Shown: in pieces, positions 7,801 to 12,350 of the stretch | How positions within the stretch are numbered: the stretch's first letter is position 1 | Layout: each line of letters begins with the position of its first letter | Source of the DNA: Lachnospiraceae bacterium | GTDB lineage: Bacteria > Bacillota_A > Clostridia > Lachnospirales > Lachnospiraceae | DNA: 12,350 nt | Assembly: GCA_017632755.1 (NCBI GenBank) | Contig: JAGBQU010000235.1 | Location: 1-12,350 of the forward strand | Direction: 5' to 3' | Position numbers and translations under genes: made by a program | Notes under the pieces: generated by a model | Seen by the model: only the letters and a program-made list of their open reading frames with translations | What the model was told of the DNA's origin: nothing | Databases searched by the model: none

Positions 7801-7823
7801 CGCATTTTAAACAAAAAAATGCG
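7801..7823. promoter_or_regulatory. AT-rich inverted repeat upstream of the pta promoter
   Basis: Arms CGCATTTT (7801-7808) and AAAATGCG (7816-7823) match perfectly over 8 bp around a 7-nt A-rich centre. The repeat ends 9 bp before the -35 of the pta promoter, a position typical of activator or repressor sites. The binding protein is unknown; regulatory function is inference. Confidence 0.4.
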
Positions 7824-7832
7824 TATCTGATA

Positions 7833-7861
7833 TTGTTTGCAGGGGGGCTTTGTTCTATACT
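7833..7861 (+). promoter_or_regulatory. SigA-type promoter of pta
   Basis: TTGTTT (7833-7838) and TATACT (7856-7861) are separated by 17 bp. The -10 matches the consensus at five of six positions and the -35 keeps the TTG core. The predicted transcription start is near 7868, giving a leader of about 60 nt before the pta ATG. Confidence 0.6.
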
Positions 7862-7868
7862 TAGAATA

Positions 7869-7880
7869 GTGCCGCGGCAC
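7869..7880. promoter_or_regulatory. Perfect 12-bp palindrome GTGCCGCGGCAC at the pta transcription start
   Basis: A perfect, GC-rich palindrome in an otherwise AT-rich leader. It starts at about +1 of the predicted pta transcript, a classical repressor-operator position. As RNA it could form only a 4-bp hairpin, so a DNA-binding site is the likelier reading. The regulator is not identified. Confidence 0.4.
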
Positions 7881-7927
7881 AAAAGAAGAGTAAACGCCAA
7901 GAATAGTAAATGCATTTGGAGGGAAAT

Positions 7928-8929
7928 ATGGGTTATATTGACTTGATCAAGGATAAGGCAAGAATGGATAAAAAGACGATCGTGCTCCCGGAGACGAACG
8001 ACAAGCGTACACTGATCGCTGCGTCAAAGGTTCTCAGTGAGGGGATCGCGAATATCATCATGGTCGGCGATAAGGAAAAGATCATGGACGGTGCCGGTTG
8101 GCTTGAAGTGGATCTTGACGGTGTAAAGGTTGTCGATCCGCGAAATTGCGATAAATTTGAAGACTATGTCACTCTGCTTTATGAGACACGTAAGGCAAAG
8201 GGAATGACGGAAGACAAGGCAAGAGAGATCCTTTTAAACGATTATCTCACCTTCGGGGTTGTGATGGTCAAGGCGAACGATGCGGATGGAATGGTTGCAG
8301 GTGCATGTCATGCCACGGCGGATGTGCTCAGACCGTCGCTTCAGATCCTCAAGACGGCACCGGGAGTGAAGCTTGTATCGGGATTTTTTATCATCGATGT
8401 GCCGGATTGTGACTATGGTGAAAAAGGTACATTCCTGTTTGCTGACTGCGGACTGAACCAGGATCCGTCTTCAGAGGAGCTGGCAGAGATCGCAGAATCC
8501 TCTGCGCGAAGCTTTAAGAGCCTTGTGGGCGCAAAGCCGATCATTGCCATGTTGTCCCATTCCACCAAGGGAAGTGCAAAACATGCGCTCGTGGACCGGG
8601 TGGTCGATGCGACGAAGATCGCAAAGGAGAGATACCCGCATCTGTGCATCGACGGCGAACTGCAGCCGGACGCAGCTCTGGTTCCCAGCGTTGCCAAAGT
8701 AAAAGCACCGGGAAGCCAAGTCGCAGGAAAAGCCAATGTGCTTGTATTCCCGAACCTCGATTGCGGAAACATCAGCTATAAGCTGGTTCAACGTCTGGGC
8801 AAGGCGGAGGCGTACGGACCGATGCTGCAGGGAATTGCTAAGCCGGTCAATGACCTCTCCAGAGGCTGTTCCTGGGAAGATATCGTCGGCGTTGTTGCTT
8901 TGACCGCCGTGCAGGCGCAGTTGGTATAG
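7928..8929 (+). CDS. pta: Phosphate acetyltransferase
   Basis: Interconverts acetyl-CoA and phosphate with acetyl phosphate and CoA; together with acetate kinase it yields ATP and acetate in fermentation. The 333-residue length fits the short, single-domain Pta class. Conserved pieces in order are MDKKTIVLPETNDKRTL, YLTFGVVMVKANDADGMVAG, GFFIIDV, FADCGLNQDPSSEELAEIA, MLSHSTKGSAKH, DGELQPDAAL, GKANVLVFPNLD and KPVNDLSRGCS. The ATG at 7928 has GGAGGG at 7918-7923 with a short spacer; the in-frame ATG at 7910 lacks one. Its own promoter lies upstream. The usual partner ackA does not follow. The next gene, only 15 nt away, is on the opposite strand, and no clear pta terminator is visible in the gap. 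Confidence 0.96.
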   Translation: MGYIDLIKDKARMDKKTIVLPETNDKRTLIAASKVLSEGIANIIMVGDKEKIMDGAGWLEVDLDGVKVVDPRNCDKFEDYVTLLYETRKAKGMTEDKAREILLNDYLTFGVVMVKANDADGMVAGACHATADVLRPSLQILKTAPGVKLVSGFFIIDVPDCDYGEKGTFLFADCGLNQDPSSEELAEIAESSARSFKSLVGAKPIIAMLSHSTKGSAKHALVDRVVDATKIAKERYPHLCIDGELQPDAALVPSVAKVKAPGSQVAGKANVLVFPNLDCGNISYKLVQRLGKAEAYGPMLQGIAKPVNDLSRGCSWEDIVGVVALTAVQAQLV

Positions 8930-8944
8930 ATTCTTGGTGATGAG

Positions 8945-10528
8945 TTAAGGCTGTTCCCTGCGTTGAGATCGCGTATCGAGCACAAACAGCGCACAAAGCA
9001 GATATCCGCTCAGATAGAAGCAGAAATAGTACATAAAGAACATGGCAGGTGCCGTTAAAAAGATCAGGATCAGTTGTGTCATGCAAAGGAGTGCAAGGCA
9101 GCAAAACCAGTACTTTTTGCGGAAGAGTGCCGCGAGCATGCACACGGTCAGAAGTCTGATCACCGGCACACAGTCATACAGGATGGGAAGCAGGATATTG
9201 GTCGTGATCTCGCCCTGGACATAATGGCGACAGGCCAGAAACTCGATCGTTTTATGCCTAAGCTGTCGTGAGAGGATCGGATTGACCAGTATGAACTTGG
9301 TCTTGTAATCCTCGCCGTAATAGACCAGATCCAGAATGCCGGAAACCATCTCACCGCCGGGATGATTGATCCTGTCTTTGTAGAAACCATTGGTGTAGGC
9401 AAAGGTCTGGAAACGATACTTCAAAAAGTCATCAAAATTATATAGAATGATACGCAGACTGGCCGCCATGAAGCGGCTCAGTTGCTTTTGGGGCAAAATA
9501 TCCGGGATATTCCAATACTGGCTGATGTTGCATACGGATGCGCTTTCGCGTAAAAGACGGACATCCACCAGTTCGTTGATCGTCAGAATGTCCTCATATG
9601 CCGTCGGACCGTCAATATGTTCCTGGTTGAAGATGTTTGCAATCGGGTTCAGAACAAGGGAGATCGGGTATTTGTTGCACCCGTCTTGTGCAATGCGGTT
9701 GGGAATGTTCCAAAGCCGGAAACAAAGCAGCAAAGCAAGCATCAGAAGGAGCGCTTTTTTCAGATCGCAGAGCCTTAGAAACAAAAGCGCCAGCGGAAGA
9801 AGCACAAGCAGATAGACATATTCGTTGCGCCATGCGCACAAAAGTCCGCCGGTCACGGCAAAAAAGACAGCGTCCGAAAGACCGGTTTTTGGGGCGGAAT
9901 GTTTTTTGTAGAGAAAGAATATACGAAAGAGCATCAGTGTAAACAACCAGCCAACGGGTGTGGAACGAAGCGTGAATAGATTCCCATCGATGACCGGAAG
10001 CAAAAGGCAGGGGATGGATACGATCCACACAAGCCTGGTCGGATAAAGCTCCCGCAGATGTTTCATGATATATGAGAAAGCGGTGCAGATCCCGAGAAGC
10101 TGTATTCCCGTGATGGCTGCCATGGAAGGGACAAATAAAAGACAGCAAATATAGAATAAGCTTGTGAGGCCTGACTGGGCAGGGGAGAGCTGAAAGGATA
10201 GGGCGGATCTGAGCACATAAAACTCATCTCCCTTAAAGATCCCCGGGTAAGTAAGCAGAAAAAATACTCCCATGATCCCGAGGTAGAATACAAAGTAGGG
10301 GATATAGGACAGAAAGTTTTGGTCTTTATGGATGATAAGATCAATCGCAGTATACAGCAACGTGAGCAACGTGACTCCAAAGACCGCTGCCAGGGTGCGG
10401 ATCGCGATATAGGATGGGCAAATCTGCTCCGGAATGGCAAAAACCAGCCGGATCTTTGTATATAGGATTGCCTGCATAAGCAGATAGGTGATGAGCGCAA
10501 CCAGAAACCTCGGAAGCATTTTTTTCAT
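8945..10528 (-). CDS. Polytopic membrane protein, GT-C glycosyltransferase-like (resembles DUF6020-type proteins)
   Basis: A 527-residue membrane protein. About ten hydrophobic segments lie in residues 5-273, followed by a mostly hydrophilic region of about 165 residues (roughly 273-438) and then three or four more membrane segments to the end. The motif YPGIFKGDEFYVL (from residue 94) puts acidic residues in the loop after the third segment, and CAWRNEYVYLL (about 232-242) has an Arg-Asn before a membrane segment. Both recall GT-C-type lipid-linked sugar transferases of the DUF6020 sort, but the family call is tentative. The ATG at 10528 is chosen: it has GGAG about 9 nt upstream and lies downstream of a good promoter. 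A longer frame from a TTG at 10624 would begin inside the -35. The gene sits where ackA might be expected, and its products and substrates are unknown. Confidence 0.75.
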   Translation of the reverse strand: MKKMLPRFLVALITYLLMQAILYTKIRLVFAIPEQICPSYIAIRTLAAVFGVTLLTLLYTAIDLIIHKDQNFLSYIPYFVFYLGIMGVFFLLTYPGIFKGDEFYVLRSALSFQLSPAQSGLTSLFYICCLLFVPSMAAITGIQLLGICTAFSYIMKHLRELYPTRLVWIVSIPCLLLPVIDGNLFTLRSTPVGWLFTLMLFRIFFLYKKHSAPKTGLSDAVFFAVTGGLLCAWRNEYVYLLVLLPLALLFLRLCDLKKALLLMLALLLCFRLWNIPNRIAQDGCNKYPISLVLNPIANIFNQEHIDGPTAYEDILTINELVDVRLLRESASVCNISQYWNIPDILPQKQLSRFMAASLRIILYNFDDFLKYRFQTFAYTNGFYKDRINHPGGEMVSGILDLVYYGEDYKTKFILVNPILSRQLRHKTIEFLACRHYVQGEITTNILLPILYDCVPVIRLLTVCMLAALFRKKYWFCCLALLCMTQLILIFLTAPAMFFMYYFCFYLSGYLLCALFVLDTRSQRREQP

Positions 10529-10595
10529 AATTGTACTCTCCGTTTTGCTGCCATTTTTGCGCACAGATCGCTTTTGGATGTGTGAACATATCCTT

Positions 10596-10624
10596 AATAT
10601 ACCATATGTTACAAATATAGACAA
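10596..10624 (-). promoter_or_regulatory. SigA-type promoter of the membrane protein gene
   Basis: On the minus strand, TTGTCT (10624-10619) and TATATT (10601-10596) lie 17 bp apart. TGG directly before the -10 makes an extended -10 element. Predicted transcription starts near 10589, leaving a leader of about 60 nt before the ATG at 10528. Confidence 0.65.
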
Positions 10625-10631
10625 TTTTTTG

Positions 10632-10645
10632 TTCCCGTTCGGGAA
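10632..10645. promoter_or_regulatory. 14-bp dyad TTCCCG-TT-CGGGAA between divergent promoters
   Basis: Perfect 6-bp arms around TT, lying between the -35 of the membrane protein gene and the -35 of the YceD-rpmF operon. A second short dyad, GTTTTT-CAA-AAAAAC (10650-10664), follows and ends 2 bp before the plus-strand -35. The placement suits a shared operator; the cognate regulator is unknown. Confidence 0.4.
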
Positions 10646-10666
10646 AGGCGTTTTTCAAAAAAACAG

Positions 10667-10695
10667 TTGACAAAGAACGACCTCATATGTATAAT
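10667..10695 (+). promoter_or_regulatory. Consensus SigA promoter of the YceD-rpmF operon
   Basis: TTGACA (10667-10672) and TATAAT (10690-10695) with a 17-bp spacer form a full match to the SigA consensus. The transcript should start near 10702, only about 20 nt before the first ATG. Such strength suits a ribosomal protein operon. Confidence 0.88.
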
Positions 10696-10720
10696 TACTT
10701 GAGTATGGATAGGAGAGAGT

Positions 10721-11242
10721 ATGTTATTGAATCTGACAGAGATATTATCCTATGAAGATAAGGTGGAGGAAGTGCTCATAAACTATGAGCCGGATACCTT
10801 TACAAACAGTGGAAGAACATTCCCGTTTCTTCATAAGGAGCCGATGCGGCTGATCTGCCAAAACACCGGAAAGGGCAAGGCAAACCTGAGTGGAAACTTC
10901 GCATGCACAGTTTCCATGGAATGTGACAGGTGCTTAAAGCCGGTAGACGTGGAGATAGCATTTTCGGTGAATGAGGATATATCTGCAGAGGAGATCGAGC
11001 ATCCTGTCGATGCCGACGGACTTTTCTTTATGGAAGGATATCATCTGGACACGGATAAACTGATCGGCAATGAATTACTGATAAACTGGCCTACGAAGGT
11101 TTTGTGCAGAGAAACTTGCAAGGGTATATGCAAGCAATGTGGCAAGGACCTCAATCTGGGAGAATGCGGTTGTGATACATTCATACCTGACCCTAGAATG
11201 GCAGTGATAAATGATATCTTTAACGCAAATAAGGAGGTGTAA
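10721..11242 (+). CDS. YceD family (DUF177) metal-binding protein
   Basis: A 173-residue DUF177/YceD protein. In many bacteria the family gene sits just before rpmF, and in plants and E. coli it has been tied to 23S rRNA processing or accumulation; the exact molecular role is unsettled. Cysteine pairs typical of the Firmicutes form are present: ECDRC (Cys68, Cys71) and a C-terminal cluster at Cys129, 133, 137, 140, 149 and 151 in a CKGICKQCGKDLN context, likely binding zinc. The ATG has AGGAG at 10711-10715. A consensus promoter lies directly upstream. The stop is 2 nt from the rpmF start, and the rpmF ribosome binding site lies inside this gene, so the two are cotranscribed and possibly translationally coupled. 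Confidence 0.92.
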   Translation: MLLNLTEILSYEDKVEEVLINYEPDTFTNSGRTFPFLHKEPMRLICQNTGKGKANLSGNFACTVSMECDRCLKPVDVEIAFSVNEDISAEEIEHPVDADGLFFMEGYHLDTDKLIGNELLINWPTKVLCRETCKGICKQCGKDLNLGECGCDTFIPDPRMAVINDIFNANKEV

Positions 11243-11244
11243 CG

Positions 11245-11424
11245 ATGTCAATCTGTCCCAAGAATAAATCTTCTAAAGGTAGAAGAGACAAGAGAAGAGC
11301 AAACTGGAAAATGAGCGCTCCGACCTTAGTAAAGTGCAGCAAGTGCGGCGAATTAGCAATGCCTCACAGAGTATGTAAGAAATGCGGTTCTTACAACAAG
11401 AGAGAGATCATTGCAGTTGATTAA
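11245..11424 (+). CDS. rpmF: 50S ribosomal protein L32
   Basis: Small ribosomal protein of the large subunit, 59 residues. It begins MSICPKNKSSKGRRDKRRAN, a basic N-terminus normal for L32. Four cysteines in two CxxC pairs (Cys31, Cys34, Cys44, Cys47; KCSKCG and CKKCGSY) make this the zinc-ribbon form of L32 rather than the cysteine-less form used by some bacteria under zinc limitation. The ATG has a near-perfect AAGGAGGT at 11231-11238 with a 6-nt spacer. The YceD-family gene precedes it by 2 nt and a strong terminator follows, so the pair forms a short transcription unit. Confidence 0.97.
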   Translation: MSICPKNKSSKGRRDKRRANWKMSAPTLVKCSKCGELAMPHRVCKKCGSYNKREIIAVD

Positions 11425-11435
11425 TCAGAAAGCAT

Positions 11436-11468
11436 AAGACCTTTCGCATTGCGCGAAGGGTCTTTTTT
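11436..11468 (+). terminator. Intrinsic terminator of the YceD-rpmF operon
   Basis: A 12-bp stem (AAGACCTTTCGC with GCGAAGGGTCTT, one G-T pair) closes a 5-nt loop and runs into a six-T tract at 11463-11468. It starts 12 nt after the rpmF stop. It should separate rpmF from plsX, though readthrough is possible. Confidence 0.92.
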
Positions 11469-11479
11469 CGTGTTTTCCC

Positions 11480-11508
11480 TTGCTTTTTATATGTGATTTT
11501 AGTATATT
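11480..11508 (+). promoter_or_regulatory. Probable SigA-type promoter of plsX
   Basis: TTGCTT (11480-11485) and TATATT (11503-11508) with a 17-bp spacer lie just after the rpmF terminator and 28 nt before the plsX start. The position right behind a strong terminator supports it. Confidence 0.6.
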
Positions 11509-11535
11509 AGAAGAAGGCTTTTAAGGAGGAATAAC

Positions 11536-12350
11536 ATGTCGGAATTGGTAAATATTGCGGTCGATGCGATGGGCGGAGACCATGCGCCTGAGGAGATCGT
11601 AAAGGGCGCTGTAAATGCAGTGAATGAGAGTGAAAAGGTGAAGGTCTTTCTGGTGGGCAAGCAGGAGCTGATCGAGCAGCATCTGAAAGACTACGAATAC
11701 GATAAAGAGAGAGTGGAGATCGTTAATGCAACGGAGGTCATCGAGATGGCGGAAGCGCCGGTCAATGCGATCCGTAAAAAGAAGGATTCCTCCATCGTAA
11801 AAGCGATGGGAATGGTTAAACAGGGTATCTGTGATGCATATGTCTCGGCAGGCAGTACCGGGGCCAACCTCGTTGGCGGGCAGGTTCTGGTCGGAAGGAT
11901 CAAGGGAGTTGAGAGACCGCCTCTCGCGCCGCTTATTCCTACGGCGAAGGGAGCGACACTTCTTCTCGACTGCGGAGCCAATGTGGATGCGCGTGCATCG
12001 CAGCTTGTACAGTTTGCCAAGATGGGATCCGTATATATGGAATACGTTCTTGGAGTGCCCAGTCCGAAGGTAGGGCTGCTCAGTATCGGAGCGGAACCGG
12101 ATAAGGGGAATGCGCTTGTAAAAGAAACCTATCCGCTTTTGGACAACTGTCCGGACATTAATTTTGTCGGAAATGTGGAGGCAAGGGATGTGCCGGCCGG
12201 CGATGTGGATATCGTGGTCTGTGAGGCTTTTGCGGGCAATATTCTTTTGAAAACATATGAGGGTGTGGGAGCAACACTTCTTTCGCAGGTAAAGGCCGGT
12301 ATGATGTCGACATTCCGCAGCAAGATCGGTGCTTTACTGGCTAAGCCGGC
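11536..12350 (+). CDS. plsX: Phosphate acyltransferase PlsX (3' end outside window)
   Basis: Converts acyl-ACP and phosphate to acyl-phosphate, the acyl donor for PlsY in phosphatidic acid synthesis; a peripheral membrane enzyme. The 271 visible codons of an expected 335-340 run off the window edge. It begins MSELVNIAVDAMGGDHAPEE, with the family signature AMGGDHAP at residues 11-18. Other family blocks are SAGSTGANLVGG, LLDCGANVDA, LLSIGAEPDKGNALVKE, NFVGNVEARD and CEAFAGNILLKTYEGVG. The ATG has AAGGAGGA at 11523-11530. A promoter of its own lies after the rpmF terminator. The order YceD-rpmF-plsX is a widespread bacterial arrangement, usually followed by fab genes or acpP, here beyond the window. 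Confidence 0.96.
   Translation, partial: MSELVNIAVDAMGGDHAPEEIVKGAVNAVNESEKVKVFLVGKQELIEQHLKDYEYDKERVEIVNATEVIEMAEAPVNAIRKKKDSSIVKAMGMVKQGICDAYVSAGSTGANLVGGQVLVGRIKGVERPPLAPLIPTAKGATLLLDCGANVDARASQLVQFAKMGSVYMEYVLGVPSPKVGLLSIGAEPDKGNALVKETYPLLDNCPDINFVGNVEARDVPAGDVDIVVCEAFAGNILLKTYEGVGATLLSQVKAGMMSTFRSKIGALLAKP

Noticed and set aside
8863..8957. Direct repeat AGGCTGTTCC at the end of pta (8863-8872) and at 8948-8957, possible scar of an ackA deletion
   Set aside because: Only 10 bp, one copy is coding sequence within pta, and no other junction signs are present; chance is adequate.
10529..10624. Longer N-terminus for the membrane protein from a TTG at 10624
   Set aside because: The TTG lies in the -35 of a good promoter whose transcript would start near 10589, and it has no ribosome binding site, while the ATG at 10528 has GGAG.
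1..12350. CRISPR array, insertion sequence, prophage, toxin-antitoxin or defence genes
   Set aside because: No regular repeats, transposase motifs, terminal inverted repeats or recognisable accessory proteins were found on either strand.

Overview
The window reads as a chromosomal housekeeping segment of a Gram-positive anaerobe of the Clostridia, most likely a Lachnospiraceae member. The grounds are the gene content and order (polA-coaE-ftsA-like-walJ; UPF0237-UPF0210; tmcAL divergent from pta; YceD-rpmF-plsX), the strong GGAGG-type ribosome binding sites and the moderate GC content. This assignment comes from family knowledge, not from a database search. No tRNA, rRNA, CRISPR array, transposase or phage gene was seen.

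Left part (1-6390, all plus strand): the 3' end of polA (DNA polymerase I) is followed by coaE (last step of coenzyme A synthesis). coaE overlaps by 13 nt a gene for an FtsA-like actin-fold ATPase with a long C-terminal extension. After that come a WalJ/YycJ-type metallo-hydrolase, a 90-residue ACT-domain protein (UPF0237) and its usual partner, the UPF0210/PFL-fold protein. Two genes in this block are broken by what looks like the loss of one base each: the ftsA-like gene near 2776 and the UPF0210 gene near 5278-5282. In both, the correct continuation is readable in the next frame. Restoring one base gives proteins of 773 and 454 residues; the second matches the normal family length.

Middle part (6391-8929): tmcAL (tRNA-Met cytidine acetate ligase, minus strand) converges on the UPF0210 gene and diverges from pta (phosphotransacetylase, plus strand). 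The pta upstream region carries a good SigA-type promoter, a perfect 12-bp palindrome at the expected transcription start, and an AT-rich inverted repeat just upstream of the -35.

Right part (8930-12350): ackA would be expected just after pta. Instead there is a minus-strand gene for a polytopic membrane protein that looks like a GT-C-type glycosyltransferase. It diverges from the YceD/DUF177-rpmF pair; the two promoters face away from each other across a perfect 14-bp dyad. rpmF ends at a strong intrinsic terminator, and plsX (fatty acid/phospholipid synthesis) follows with its own promoter and runs off the window.

I do not see a new multi-gene system here. The observations most worth checking are the two single-base frameshifts, the unusual FtsA-like protein, the missing ackA with an unrelated gene in its place, and the palindromes in the two divergent regulatory regions.
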